Below, in pieces: positions 30,154 to 39,510 of a stretch of DNA of 64,000 bases. Both the position numbers and the translations under genes were made by a program. The first letter of the stretch is position 1, and each line of letters opens with the position of its first letter. A model generated the notes under the pieces. The model worked only from the letters and a program-made list of their open reading frames with translations, was not told where the DNA came from and ran no database searches. The stretch is from NCBI GenBank assembly GCA_040386235.1, contig JAZKGA010000001.1, positions 930,001 through 994,000 on the forward strand, in the 5' to 3' direction. The stretch is from JAZKGA01 sp040386235 (GTDB lineage: Bacteria; Pseudomonadota; Alphaproteobacteria; Micavibrionales; Micavibrionaceae).

Positions 30154-30292
30154 CCAGGTCAGGATACGTGCGCGGGAACGGGTCGTCCTTCTGCTGCTTA
30201 TCTTCTGGCGGCAGGCTCTTGGGACGAATACCACAGCCTGAGATACAGGCAGCGATAAGCGTTAAAAGCAAAATCGGACGTAAGCTGTGCAT
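30125..30292 (-). CDS. Small lipoprotein, LptM/YifL-like
   Basis: A 55-residue protein not long enough for routine listing. It begins MHSLRPILLLTLIAACISGC, a lipoprotein signal with lipobox ISGC, followed by a short proline-rich tail (GIRPKSLPPEDK, then DDPFPRTYPDL). The Cys-Gly start and the FPRTYP-like end resemble small LptM-type outer-membrane lipoproteins of alphaproteobacteria. It starts eight bases after the etfA stop, with AAGGG as ribosome-binding site, so it is likely cotranscribed with etfBA. Confidence 0.65.
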   Translation of the reverse strand: MHSLRPILLLTLIAACISGCGIRPKSLPPEDKQQKDDPFPRTYPDLATDPRPSGS

Positions 30293-30300
30293 CTTTGCCC

Positions 30301-31233
30301 TTATATTTTTTCTGTCAGTTCAGGCAGCAGGGTAAATAAATCACCCACCAATCCATAATCCGCAATCTGAAAGATCGGGGCATCTGGGTCCTTGTTGATC
30401 GCAACGATGACCTTGGAATCCTTCATGCCCGCCAAATGCTGAATCGCACCGGAAATACCGACGGCGATATACAGCTGTGGCGCAACCACTTTGCCTGTCT
30501 GGCCCACCTGATAATCATTGGGGACATAGCCAGCATCAACGGCGGCGCGTGATGCACCAATGGCCGCGCCCAGCTTGTCCGCCAGTTTTTCCAGCAATTT
30601 GAAGTTTTCAGCCGATCCCAGGCCACGACCGCCCGATACAACAACAGGGGCAGCGGTTAATTCCGGACGGGCGGAAACGGATGCTTCCATCTTCACAAAC
30701 CGGCTGCTGTTGGCGGGGGCGGCTGGGATATCAGCCTTGATAACGGACGCTTTTCCACCACTGGTGGCCGCGGGGGCAAAGGCGGTGGTGCGGACAGACA
30801 ATAATGTCTTCGCTGTGGTCAATTTCACGGTGGCAATCGCGTTTCCGGCATATACCGGGCGATCGTATGTATTGTTGCCATGAATGGCGATGACATCGGC
30901 CAGGGGTTGAACATCCAGTTTTGCGCCCAGACGCGGCAGGATGTTTTTGCCAAAGGCCGTGGCGGCAATAATAACGGCATCATAGCTGGCGCAAATTGGT
31001 GTCAAAACAGGTGTCATGACTTCTGCCGTAAGGTGGGTCAGTGATGCGTCATCCGCTTGAATCACTTTACTGACGCCGTTTACGCCGGTGCATTCTTGGG
31101 TCAGTGAACCGATGTTGTGACCCGCGATAATCAGGTCCACAGTGCCACCCAATTGGGTCGCGGCGGTGATCGCACATAATGTGGCAGGCTTCAGTTTTCC
31201 GTTCTCGTGTTCGGCGATAACAAGGGTATTCAT
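30301..31233 (-). CDS. etfA: Electron transfer flavoprotein subunit alpha
   Basis: 310 residues. It forms the FAD-binding half of ETF, which passes electrons from acyl-CoA dehydrogenases (one is present at 47.8-49.1 kb) to ETF-ubiquinone oxidoreductase. The C-terminal FAD domain shows VVSGGRGLGSAENFKLLEKL, VGQTGKVVAPQLYIAVGISG and the conserved KDPDAPIFQIADYG. It starts two bases after the etfB stop. Confidence 0.96.
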   Translation of the reverse strand: MNTLVIAEHENGKLKPATLCAITAATQLGGTVDLIIAGHNIGSLTQECTGVNGVSKVIQADDASLTHLTAEVMTPVLTPICASYDAVIIAATAFGKNILPRLGAKLDVQPLADVIAIHGNNTYDRPVYAGNAIATVKLTTAKTLLSVRTTAFAPAATSGGKASVIKADIPAAPANSSRFVKMEASVSARPELTAAPVVVSGGRGLGSAENFKLLEKLADKLGAAIGASRAAVDAGYVPNDYQVGQTGKVVAPQLYIAVGISGAIQHLAGMKDSKVIVAINKDPDAPIFQIADYGLVGDLFTLLPELTEKI

Positions 31234-31235
31234 GG

Positions 31236-32000
31236 TTAAATCACCTTTGCTTCTGTTTTAAGGGCGGCGATCAGAGCATCGACGCTCTCAACCTTGCGGC
31301 CACCTTGACGTTTTGCCGGCTCCTGAACCTTCACCAATTGCGTTTGTGGCGTCAGATCAACGCCCAAATCGGCGATTGGCAGGACCGCCAGCGGTTTTGA
31401 CTTGGCTTTCATGATATTGGGCAGGGACGCATAACGTGGCGTATTCAGTCGCAAATCCGTACTGATAATGCCGGGCAGGGTGAATGACAGGGTTTCTAAT
31501 CCCCCATCAACCTCACGCACCACGGTTGCGTCACGTCCGCTAAACGTCACCGCAGATGCGTATGTCGCCTGCGGCCAATCCAGCAGGGCGGCCAGCATTT
31601 GCGCGGTCTGATTGCTGTCGTCATCAATGGATTGCTTGCCTAAAATAACCAGGTCGGGCGATTCCCGTTTTACAATCTCGGCCAAAATCTTGGCGATGTG
31701 CAGTGGCTCAATCCCACCCAGGTCAATGGGGGTTTCTGTCTGCACCAATATCCCGCGATCTGCACCAATGGCCATGGCTGTGCGCAAGGTTTCCTGGGCC
31801 TGGGTTGGGCCGACGGAAATCACAATCACTTCGGTCGCCAGGCCTTTTTCCTTCAGCTTTACGGCTTCTTCGACAGCAATTTCATCAAAAGGATTCATCG
31901 CCATTTTGACGTTTTGCAAATCCACGCCTGACCCGTCTGTCTTAACGCGGATTTTGACGTTGTAATCGACGACACGTTTACAGGCGACAAGGATTTTCAT
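31236..32000 (-). CDS. etfB: Electron transfer flavoprotein subunit beta
   Basis: 254-residue AMP-binding subunit of ETF. The N-terminus [20 protein letters not shown], the [17 protein letters not shown] block and the signature [16 protein letters not shown] then [16 protein letters not shown] are canonical. It is second in a twin-transmembrane protein-etfB-etfA-lipoprotein transcript. Confidence 0.97.
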   Translation of the reverse strand: MKILVACKRVVDYNVKIRVKTDGSGVDLQNVKMAMNPFDEIAVEEAVKLKEKGLATEVIVISVGPTQAQETLRTAMAIGADRGILVQTETPIDLGGIEPLHIAKILAEIVKRESPDLVILGKQSIDDDSNQTAQMLAALLDWPQATYASAVTFSGRDATVVREVDGGLETLSFTLPGIISTDLRLNTPRYASLPNIMKAKSKPLAVLPIADLGVDLTPQTQLVKVQEPAKRQGGRKVESVDALIAALKTEAKVI

Positions 32001-32014
32001 GGCGAAACTCCGGC

Positions 32015-32209
32015 TTATTTGGCAGACAAATAGATGAAGGCAAACAACAGCAGGGCCACACCCTGCATCATGACGCGTGCTTGCATCAATTTGTTGCCGT
32101 ATTTTTCATTAACAGCCCCGCCCTTGATCATAATGACCAGGCCGCTGATCAGCGACAAAAGAACAAGGAAACAGGCCAGAATCATCAGGAAAACAAGAAT
32201 AGGTGTCAT
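32015..32209 (-). CDS. Twin transmembrane protein, HIG1-like
   Basis: 64 residues with two hydrophobic helices ([20 protein letters not shown] and [15 protein letters not shown]) separated by a conserved loop [21 protein letters not shown]. That loop resembles the HIG1 hypoxia-induced family of respiratory-complex associated proteins. Its position just before etfB is common in alphaproteobacteria. The stop is 14 bases before the etfB start. Confidence 0.85.
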   Translation of the reverse strand: MTPILVFLMILACFLVLLSLISGLVIMIKGGAVNEKYGNKLMQARVMMQGVALLLFAFIYLSAK

Positions 32210-32230
32210 ACAAACAGTCTATCACGTTCG

Positions 32231-33004
32231 TCAGGGATTTCCAGTGCGAAGAAACGCAGCGATGTAGTTAACGCTCATACCCTTAGGGGACAGGCTGAAA
32301 TCGCCACGCAACGGATGATAATGGAAGCCGTCAATCGCCTGTAAATCAAGTCCCACGTTGCGGGCCATGTCACTTAACTCATGCGGTTTGATAAAAGACG
32401 ACCATTGATGCGTGCCGCGCGGCACCCAACGGGTCACGTATTCTGCGCCGATAATGGCGGTCAAATAACTGATCGGCGTCCGGTTCAGGGTTGAGCAGAT
32501 AAATACGCCGCCTGGGCGGACCAGTTTGGCACACAGGGCGATAAAGGCAGCCGGGTTTTTGACATGTTCGATTACTTCCAATGCTAGAACCACGTCAAAT
32601 GTGCCGTGCAGGGCGTCAGATAAATCTTCAGGGGCTGCGCAGGCGTAATCAATCACCAGGTCTTGAGTGCCTGCGTGATTCTGTGCGGCACGTATGGCAT
32701 TCGCGTCAGCATCAATGCCGGTCACAGTGGCATCCAGGCGGGCCAGTGGTTCGCATACTAATCCACCGCCGCATCCAATATCCAGGACGCGCAGCTTGGC
32801 CAGTGATTGCCGACCTGCATTTAGTTGCGTGGGCAGCATCCGGTGTAATGCTGACATAATGAAGGACAGGCGCAGCGGGTTTAAGCGATGCAGAGGGGAA
32901 AAGGCGCCGTCTTCCTGCCACCAGCCATGGGAATCCTTGCCGAAATGCGCGATTGTCGCATCGTCGGTTGTGCGCGGAGGGGAAGGGTGATTGTCAGATG
33001 TCAT
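32231..33004 (-). CDS. ubiG: 3-demethylubiquinol 3-O-methyltransferase UbiG
   Basis: About 257 residues from ATG 33004. Catalyses the two O-methylations of ubiquinone synthesis. The SAM-binding loop is VLDIGCGGGLVCEPLARL, acidic strand VTGIDADANAIR; the family N-terminus AHFGKDSHGWWQEDG and late motif TLNRTPISYLTAI are present. A longer frame to 33298 would overlap the divergent RodZ-like gene and is rejected. Confidence 0.95.
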   Translation of the reverse strand: MTSDNHPSPPRTTDDATIAHFGKDSHGWWQEDGAFSPLHRLNPLRLSFIMSALHRMLPTQLNAGRQSLAKLRVLDIGCGGGLVCEPLARLDATVTGIDADANAIRAAQNHAGTQDLVIDYACAAPEDLSDALHGTFDVVLALEVIEHVKNPAAFIALCAKLVRPGGVFICSTLNRTPISYLTAIIGAEYVTRWVPRGTHQWSSFIKPHELSDMARNVGLDLQAIDGFHYHPLRGDFSLSPKGMSVNYIAAFLRTGNP

Positions 33005-33124
33005 GTATTTATGTGTCACAAACGCCATGCAGCCGTCAATAACGTACAATAAGACCCTTGAGTACCGTGATAAATGTGCATAGGATAACCAAAGGCGGAA
33101 TAATAAAGGGTTACGGGGATCAAA

Positions 33125-34036
33125 ATGGCCGCAGAGACATTGAAAGTGGGCGAAATCCTGAAGCAGGCGCGTGAGGGTTACCACCTGACGCTTGAACAGG
33201 TTGAGCAAGACATCAAAATCCGGACGCGAATTCTGGATGCAATCGAACGGAATGATTTTGACTTGATCACCGGTGGAATGCCGTATGTGATTGGCCACAC
33301 GCGCAGTTATGCGGAATATTTACGCCTGGATGGCGACACGATTGTCGGACACCTAAAACAAAATATGGGGGGCGTTTCACGACGTGCGCCTGAACTGATC
33401 TTTCCCGTAAACGCGCATGACAGCCCGGTGCCGCATAAGAAACTAATTTGGAGCTCGGTGGCGGTTGTGGCCTTGATTATGCTGGGCGGGACACTTATCT
33501 CGTCGTTCCAGGATGCGCCTGTAATTCCAGAAGTGCCCGCAGATCTGCGTCAGCCGCCCTTAGCACAAAATACGCCAGCCACGCCTGATGTTGATCCTGC
33601 GCTGCAGGCGGCAAATCTGGCCCCAACGGCTGCTGCCGTGACTGATGCGGGTCAAGGGATGCTACCAGCCGGCGCTATTGCTGATGGCAAACCTGTTGAG
33701 GTGACCCCGGTTACGACCCCAGCCGCAGAAAGCGTTGAGGCGAAAGCCGATGTGTCAGACGCGGCAGGCCCCCCGCCATTAGTTATGAAGGCTATTCAAG
33801 ACAGCTGGATGGAAGTCCGGACCGCGGATGGTAAGGTTGTGTATTCCGGCTTGCTAAAATCCGGCAAGTCGTTGGTTTTGCGTGAAGAGCGCAATGACCT
33901 GGTCTTGACGACCGGAAATGCCGGTGGGATCGAAGTGTACGTGAATGGCCAGATCCTGCCACAACTGGGCGATGTGGGTCAGGTCCGTAAAAACATCAGC
34001 CTGGACCCAAGCCAGTTGCAAACCCGCCTGAATTAG
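33125..34036 (+). CDS. RodZ-like helix-turn-helix membrane protein
   Basis: 303 residues. The N-terminal cytoplasmic HTH of the RodZ family ([20 protein letters not shown], then [20 protein letters not shown]) is followed by a transmembrane helix ([20 protein letters not shown]), a Pro/Ala-rich periplasmic linker, and a C-terminal DUF4115-like beta domain ([20 protein letters not shown]). RodZ links MreB to the elongation machinery. It precedes prfA by 50 bases on the same strand. Confidence 0.9.
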   Translation: MAAETLKVGEILKQAREGYHLTLEQVEQDIKIRTRILDAIERNDFDLITGGMPYVIGHTRSYAEYLRLDGDTIVGHLKQNMGGVSRRAPELIFPVNAHDSPVPHKKLIWSSVAVVALIMLGGTLISSFQDAPVIPEVPADLRQPPLAQNTPATPDVDPALQAANLAPTAAAVTDAGQGMLPAGAIADGKPVEVTPVTTPAAESVEAKADVSDAAGPPPLVMKAIQDSWMEVRTADGKVVYSGLLKSGKSLVLREERNDLVLTTGNAGGIEVYVNGQILPQLGDVGQVRKNISLDPSQLQTRLN

Positions 34037-34086
34037 GCGTACAAGACCCTCATCCTATTCTCAAAAAAATAAAGAAGCCCGATCCT

Positions 34087-35154
34087 ATGTCCCTGCTTGC
34101 GAAAATTAAACCTGTCATGGCTCGGTTCGAAGAGGTCAATGCCCTTCTGGCCGAAGGCACGGCGCAAGGCGACCAGTTTGTGAAGCTGACCAAGGAATAT
34201 GCCGAATTGCGGCCTGTGGTCGAGGTGGCGCAGACCTATGAAAAAGCTTTAAACGAATTCGCTGAATTGCCTTTGTTGAAATCCGATCCCGACATGGCCG
34301 ACATGGCGGAGGAGGAAGAGTGGCGGTTAAAAGCCCTATTGCCGGAGCTGGAGCATCAAATCAAAGTGGCCTTGCTGCCCAAAGATGAAGATGACATGCG
34401 CAACGCCATCCTGGAAATTCGCGCTGGAACGGGCGGCGAAGAAGCGGCGCTGTTCGCGGGTAATTTATTCGCGATGTACCGTGGATACGCTGCTTTGAAG
34501 GGGTGGCGGATCGAAGTCATGGAAATGTCCGAAAGTGATTTGGGCGGGTATCGTGAGATTATCGCCGAAATCAGTGGCAATGAGGTTTTTGCGCATTTGA
34601 AATATGAATCCGGCGCCCACCGCGTTCAACGTGTTCCGGAAACCGAAGCAGGCGGGCGTATCCATACCTCGGCGGCCACAGTCGCGGTTCTGCCCGAAGC
34701 CGCAGATGTCGATGTGACGATTGATGAAAAAGACCTGCGGATCGACGTTTATCGGGCGCAAGGGTCGGGGGGCCAGCACGTTAACAAAACGGAATCAGCC
34801 GTCCGTATCACCCACATGCCAAGTGGTGTGGTCGTGGCGATCCAGGATGAAAAATCACAGAATAAGAACAAGGCGCGGGCGATGAAAATCCTGCAAACGC
34901 GGCTGTATGATATGCAGCGCAGTAAGCTGGAAGCCGAACGCTCTGCGGATCGTAAATCGCAAATCGGATCGGGCGATCGCTCGGAACGTATCCGTACTTA
35001 TAATTACCCGCAGGGACGTGTGACCGATCACCGTATCAATAAAACCACCTATAACCTGAATGATGTGCTGACCGGTCCGGGCCTTGATGACTTTGTCCTG
35101 GCGTTGCGTACGGAAGATCAGGCCGCCAATCTGGCACAGCTGGGCCTGGTGTGA
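34087..35154 (+). CDS. prfA: Peptide chain release factor 1
   Basis: 355 residues, recognising UAA and UAG. The GGQ catalytic motif is in [18 protein letters not shown]. The anticodon-like PxT tripeptide is in [14 protein letters not shown]. The coiled N-terminus and C-terminal [20 protein letters not shown] are standard. It overlaps prmC by four bases, which couples the factor to the enzyme that methylates its GGQ glutamine. Confidence 0.97.
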   Translation: MSLLAKIKPVMARFEEVNALLAEGTAQGDQFVKLTKEYAELRPVVEVAQTYEKALNEFAELPLLKSDPDMADMAEEEEWRLKALLPELEHQIKVALLPKDEDDMRNAILEIRAGTGGEEAALFAGNLFAMYRGYAALKGWRIEVMEMSESDLGGYREIIAEISGNEVFAHLKYESGAHRVQRVPETEAGGRIHTSAATVAVLPEAADVDVTIDEKDLRIDVYRAQGSGGQHVNKTESAVRITHMPSGVVVAIQDEKSQNKNKARAMKILQTRLYDMQRSKLEAERSADRKSQIGSGDRSERIRTYNYPQGRVTDHRINKTTYNLNDVLTGPGLDDFVLALRTEDQAANLAQLGLV

Positions 35155-36029
35155 CCAACTACAGGGCGTTACAGCAAGATTTAGCAGGTGTGTTACGCGC
35201 AACCTGTGGCGAAGATGCGGTGCGTGAGGCCCGTTATCTGGTGCAATACGTGACTGGTTGGGACGCGGCCAAACTGATTGCCTGTGGCGGCGACACAGTG
35301 TCGCAGGCGCATCGCGATGCGGTGCAATCTGTTCGGGTGCGACGGCAGGCTGGCGAACCGCTCAGCCGTATTCGCGGTACACGTGAATTTTATGGCCTGG
35401 ATTTTGCCCTGAATGCCGATACGCTGGACCCGCGGGCCGACAGTGAAACCCTTATTGATGCAGCTTTTGACTGGTACAGACAACGCGGGTCAGATACCGC
35501 GCCGCGTATTCTGGATTTGGGCACTGGCACCGGCTGCTTGCTGCTGACCCTGCTGTATCATTGGCGGAAGGCAACCGGCATCGGTATTGATCGGTCGTAT
35601 AATGCCGCGCTGCAGGCCCTGACGAATGCTGCGTGCTTAAACGTACAGGATAGATCGTTGTTTGTGGCCGGGGATTGGCTGGGCGCAATTGGGCCGAAGT
35701 CGCGATTCGACCTGGTCATTGCGAATCCGCCGTATATCCCGCGAAAAGATGTGGCCGGACTGGAAAATGCGGTCAAAAATTATGACCCTGTCCTGGCGTT
35801 GGATGGCGGAGAGGACGGTTTGGACCCTTATAAAACCCTTGTATATGCGCTTCCGACCCTCTTGACACCAGGTGGCGCGGGATTGTTCGAAGTGGGGATC
35901 AACCAGGCCGACGATGTGGCGGCAATGGGCGTGCAGTCTGGTGCGACTCATATACGCACTCATGCCGACTCAGGCGGAATCCAAAGGGTTGTGGATATTC
36001 GTTATGGGGATAAATACAAAAAGTCTTGA
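35151..36029 (+). CDS. prmC: Release-factor glutamine methyltransferase PrmC
   Basis: 292 residues. N5-methylates the GGQ Gln of release factors. The SAM loop [16 protein letters not shown] and the NPPY substrate motif ([13 protein letters not shown]) are clear, as is the N-terminal helical domain. Start at GTG 35151 overlaps the prfA stop. The C-terminus is ordinary. Confidence 0.96.
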   Translation: MTNYRALQQDLAGVLRATCGEDAVREARYLVQYVTGWDAAKLIACGGDTVSQAHRDAVQSVRVRRQAGEPLSRIRGTREFYGLDFALNADTLDPRADSETLIDAAFDWYRQRGSDTAPRILDLGTGTGCLLLTLLYHWRKATGIGIDRSYNAALQALTNAACLNVQDRSLFVAGDWLGAIGPKSRFDLVIANPPYIPRKDVAGLENAVKNYDPVLALDGGEDGLDPYKTLVYALPTLLTPGGAGLFEVGINQADDVAAMGVQSGATHIRTHADSGGIQRVVDIRYGDKYKKS

Positions 36030-36042
36030 GAGATGCGTTGAG

Positions 36043-36194
36043 GACGCCCCGTGAATTGGGGTAGCGTCAAGTTGTTCAGGCCAATTGAAGAAAGCCTCTG
36101 ATCTTTTCAAGGGAAGCCAGGCAGGCAAATATGCCGTACCTGTGATAAAACCCTTGAAAAAGAGGCTGGTCAGCCGTACAGATAGTCTGTATGG
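36043..36194 (+). ncRNA. Structured leader: three successive hairpins upstream of the DUF4167 gene
   Basis: Hairpin 1: GACGCCC (36043-36050) pairs with GGG and GCGTC (to 36068). Hairpin 2: AGCCTCT plus TTTTCAAGGG (36093-36113) pairs with CCCTTGAAAAAGAGGCT (36151-36167), 17 base pairs with one GATC bulge and a 37-base loop. Hairpin 3: CCGTACAGA (36174-36182) pairs with TCTGTATGG (36186-36194) around TAG. The block lies between prmC and the DUF4167 start at 36245. It may be a cis-acting leader or a small RNA; it contains no convincing gene and no T-run. Confidence 0.45.
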
Positions 36195-36244
36195 TGAAGT
36201 GTACGTTTTGCCAGAATCACGATATGAAGAAGGGTACAGTCATT

Positions 36245-36700
36245 ATGCGTCACGTAGGAAATCACGGGGGAATGGGTCGTCGCGTACGGCATCGTGGCAG
36301 CAGCAATAGCAGCAGCCACACGCACAGCCACAGCAATCAGCGCCGCCCAAACCAGAACAACAAAAACCGTGTATTCGACAGTAACGGCCCAGACGTACGC
36401 ATTCGCGGTACCGCTTACCAGATCACCGAAAAATACGCCGCTTTGGCCAAGGATGCCGCCGCCAGCGGTGATCGCGTCCTGTCTGAAAGCTATCTGCAGC
36501 ACGCCGAACATTATCAGCGTATTATCAACGTGATCGCTGAAAGCGAAGCGGCATACTATGACAGTGTTGCTGCGTCCGCGGATGAATCCGAAGATACGGC
36601 CGAACAGTCCGGTGAAGGTGAAGGTGAAGATTTTGTCTTTACCCGCGCCAATGCCACTGTTTCCGCACCTGCCCCTGAGCAGGCCTTGGAACAGGCATAA
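36245..36700 (+). CDS. DUF4167-family protein
   Basis: About 151 residues. The N-terminal 50 residues are rich in Arg, His, Asn and Ser (RRVRHRGSSNSSSHTHSHS), then a well-conserved core: FDSNGPDVRIRGTAYQITEK, ALAKDAAASGDRVLSESYLQ, HAEHYQRIINVIAE. A low-complexity acidic tail follows. The family is alphaproteobacterial and uncharacterised; the basic N-terminus suggests RNA or DNA binding. The start at 36245 is preferred over 36191 and 36224 because of AGAAGGG spacing and fit to the family. Confidence 0.9.
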   Translation: MRHVGNHGGMGRRVRHRGSSNSSSHTHSHSNQRRPNQNNKNRVFDSNGPDVRIRGTAYQITEKYAALAKDAAASGDRVLSESYLQHAEHYQRIINVIAESEAAYYDSVAASADESEDTAEQSGEGEGEDFVFTRANATVSAPAPEQALEQA

Positions 36701-36740
36701 TCAACGCCAGTCAGGCGTTAACTGCACATCTTATTCATGA

Positions 36741-36776
36741 AATGACGGCATTGTTTTGCCGTCATTGTGCTATAAT
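36741..36776 (+). promoter_or_regulatory. Inverted repeat plus TATAAT box upstream of clpB
   Basis: AATGACGGCA (36741-36750) and TGCCGTCATT (36757-36766) are exact reverse complements with loop TTGTTT, followed four bases later by a perfect TATAAT (36771-36776). It lies about 30 bases before the clpB start codon. The palindrome covers the region where a -35 box would be, so it could be an operator; a terminator for the preceding gene is the alternative, but no T-run follows. Confidence 0.4.
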
Positions 36777-36807
36777 ATCACTGGTGTAATTAGAAAAGGG
36801 TGATGGG

Positions 36808-39444
36808 ATGCAGATTGACCGGTTATCAGACAAAACAAAGCTTTTGCTGCAAAACGCACAATCATTGGCTGCGCGCTATGGCAATCCATCGCTGGAGCCT
36901 GAGCATCTTCTTAAGGTTATGCTGGATGATTCAGACTCTAACATACTGAAGATTATTAAGAATGCTGGTGGACAAGCCGACCGTGTACGTCGGGATGTTG
37001 AACAATCTATCGCCCGTATGTCATCGGTCAGCGGGGGTGGGGCGGGACAAATCCGTATCTCACCTGATATCTCAAAAGTTCTTGATAGTGCATTGAATAT
37101 AGCTGAGAAATCCGGTGACAGATATGTTACTGCCGAACGCGTGTTACAGGCAATGGTTCTGGCCCGCACCGCAACAGTGTCGGAAATTCTGGCCAATGCC
37201 GGTGTACGTGACCAGGCACTGAACCAGGCTATCAATGATATGCGAAAGGGACGTACGGCTGATAATGCCAATGCGGACAGCCAGTTTGATGCCCTTAACA
37301 AATACGCGCGTGACCTGACCGAAATGGCACGCGAGGGGAAGGTGGACCCGGTGATCGGCCGTGATGACGAAATCCGCCGCACGATTCAAGTCCTGTCGCG
37401 TCGAACCAAAAACAATCCCGTTCTGATTGGTGAGCCTGGGGTCGGTAAAACGGCGATTATCGAAGGCCTGGCGCAACGGATTATCAAGCGTGATGTGCCA
37501 GAATCGTTGCTGGATAAACGCTTGATGGCCTTGGATTTGGGGGCATTGATTGCGGGTGCGAAATATCGCGGCGAGTTTGAAGAGCGTCTGAAAGCCGTGA
37601 TGGATGAGATCAAGGCGGCATCCGGCGAAATCATCCTGTTTCTGGATGAACTGCACACGCTGGTTGGCGCGGGCAAGGCCGATGGGGCGATGGATGCGTC
37701 AAACATGCTGAAACCCGCATTGTCGCGCGGTGAATTGCATATGGTCGGTGCCACGACGTTGGATGAGTATCGTCAGCACATCGAAAAAGACGCGGCTTTG
37801 GCCCGCCGGTTCCAGCCCATTTACGTGGACGAGCCGAACGTCGCCGATGCGATCTCGATCCTGCGGGGGTTAAAAGAAAAATACGAATTGCATCATGGTG
37901 TACGTATCACGGACTCGGCGATTGTCGCGGCCGCGACCCTGTCACAACGCTATATCCCTGATCGTTTCCTGCCTGACAAGGCCATTGATTTGATTGATGA
38001 AGCGGCAGCCCGATTGCGGATGCAGGTGGACAGTAAGCCTGAAGAGGTGGATGAGCTGGACCGCCGTGTCGTGCAATTGAAAATTGAACGTGAGGCGTTG
38101 AAAAAGGAAACGGACAAGGCCTCTAAAGACCGCCTGGTCAAGCTTGAGGACGAATTAAAGGGGCTGGAAGAAAAATCAGCCAGCCTGACCGCCCAATGGC
38201 AGTCTGAGAAAGACAAGCTGAACGAAGGCCAAAAGGTAAAAGAGGAGCTGGAGAAAGCCCGCCTTGCCCTGGAACAAGCGGAACGCGATGGTAATTGGAC
38301 CCAGGCCGGTGAACTGAAATATGGCCGCATCCCGGATCTGGAGGCCAAGCTGAACAGCACCGCCTTTGCCCCCGCGGACACCCACGGCATGATTAACGAG
38401 CTGGTCACGGAAGACGATATCGCCAGTATCGTCAGCCGATGGACCGGCATCCCGATGGACAAAATGTTACAAGGCGAACGCGACAAGCTGCTGCACATGG
38501 AAGCCACGCTGCAGGATCGCGTGATCGGCCAGACACAGGCGGTTACGGCTGTTTCCAACGCTGTCCGCCGGTCGCGGGCCGGGTTGCAGGATCCGCGCCG
38601 GCCAATTGGGTCTTTCCTGTTTTTGGGCCCCACAGGGGTCGGGAAAACAGAACTGGCCAAGGCTTTGGCCGCGTATCTGTTTGATGATGATGCGGCGATG
38701 GTGCGCCTGGACATGTCCGAGTATATGGAGAAGCACAGCGTGTCGCGCATGATCGGTGCGCCCCCTGGCTATGTCGGTTATGAAGAGGGCGGCGCATTGA
38801 CCGAGGCCGTTCGCCGCCGGCCGTATCAAGTGATCCTGCTGGACGAAGTGGAAAAAGCGCATCCCGATATTTTTAACGTCATGCTGCAGGTCTTTGATGA
38901 CGGACGCCTGACGGACGGGCAGGGGCGTACGGTGGATTTCAGCAATACCGTTATTATCATGACGTCCAATTTGGGTGCCGAATACCTGGCCAATCAGGGT
39001 GAAGATGACGATGTGGAAAACGTCCGTCCGCAGGTGATGCAGGTGGTGCGGTCGGCATTCCGTCCGGAATTCCTGAACCGCCTTGACGATATCCTGCTGT
39101 TCCGTCGTCTGGGCCGCGCACATATGAGTGGCATTGTCGATATTCAGTTGGAACACCTGCGCCATTTGCTGGCCCCCCGCCATATTACGCTGGATATAAC
39201 TGCGCCCGCGCGCGATTGGCTGGCGAATAAGGGGTACGACCCGATTTATGGCGCCCGGCCTTTGAAACGGGTGATTCAGGTGCATCTGCAAAACCATCTG
39301 GCGGAATTGATTCTGTCAGGGCAGGTCATGGATGGCGCCACCGTCAGCGTGGCAGCCAAAGACGATGCGTTGGTTTTCAGCATCAAGGCCGGCGCGGACA
39401 CTGCGGATCCTGAGACTTCTGAGACTCCTCGCAAGAAAGCCTAA
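36808..39444 (+). CDS. clpB: Disaggregase chaperone ClpB
   Basis: 878 residues. Dissolves protein aggregates with DnaK. Order: Clp N-domain repeats (residues 1-145), AAA-1 with Walker A GEPGVGKT, a long coiled-coil middle domain (about 400-520, [20 protein letters not shown] region), AAA-2 with Walker [13 protein letters not shown] and the YEEGG pore motif, and a C-terminal D2-small domain. The middle domain identifies ClpB rather than ClpA. Probably RpoH controlled, given rpoH in the window. Confidence 0.97.
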   Translation: MQIDRLSDKTKLLLQNAQSLAARYGNPSLEPEHLLKVMLDDSDSNILKIIKNAGGQADRVRRDVEQSIARMSSVSGGGAGQIRISPDISKVLDSALNIAEKSGDRYVTAERVLQAMVLARTATVSEILANAGVRDQALNQAINDMRKGRTADNANADSQFDALNKYARDLTEMAREGKVDPVIGRDDEIRRTIQVLSRRTKNNPVLIGEPGVGKTAIIEGLAQRIIKRDVPESLLDKRLMALDLGALIAGAKYRGEFEERLKAVMDEIKAASGEIILFLDELHTLVGAGKADGAMDASNMLKPALSRGELHMVGATTLDEYRQHIEKDAALARRFQPIYVDEPNVADAISILRGLKEKYELHHGVRITDSAIVAAATLSQRYIPDRFLPDKAIDLIDEAAARLRMQVDSKPEEVDELDRRVVQLKIEREALKKETDKASKDRLVKLEDELKGLEEKSASLTAQWQSEKDKLNEGQKVKEELEKARLALEQAERDGNWTQAGELKYGRIPDLEAKLNSTAFAPADTHGMINELVTEDDIASIVSRWTGIPMDKMLQGERDKLLHMEATLQDRVIGQTQAVTAVSNAVRRSRAGLQDPRRPIGSFLFLGPTGVGKTELAKALAAYLFDDDAAMVRLDMSEYMEKHSVSRMIGAPPGYVGYEEGGALTEAVRRRPYQVILLDEVEKAHPDIFNVMLQVFDDGRLTDGQGRTVDFSNTVIIMTSNLGAEYLANQGEDDDVENVRPQVMQVVRSAFRPEFLNRLDDILLFRRLGRAHMSGIVDIQLEHLRHLLAPRHITLDITAPARDWLANKGYDPIYGARPLKRVIQVHLQNHLAELILSGQVMDGATVSVAAKDDALVFSIKAGADTADPETSETPRKKA

Positions 39445-39469
39445 CGCACCCTTTTGAAAAAGGCTTGAT

Positions 39470-39509
39470 GTTCTCCTTATGTTCCTTTATATCGGAACAA
39501 GAGAGGAAC
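39470..39509 (+). promoter_or_regulatory. Two LexA (SOS) boxes before the Y-family polymerase gene
   Basis: GTTC-N7-GTTC at 39470-39484 and GAAC-N7-GAAC at 39495-39509. Each is an exact match to the alphaproteobacterial LexA operator, in opposite orientations, ten bases apart. The second ends directly at the start codon and covers the ribosome-binding region. LexA binding here would block transcription or initiation until DNA damage. Confidence 0.8.
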
Positions 39510-39510
39510 A

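Noticed and set aside
33005..33298. N-terminal extension of ubiG
   Set aside because: It overlaps the divergent RodZ-like gene and its promoter region; ATG 33004 gives a normal UbiG.
37950..38750. 266-codon minus-strand frame inside clpB
   Set aside because: Antisense shadow of a strongly conserved chaperone gene; serine/arginine-rich nonsense composition.
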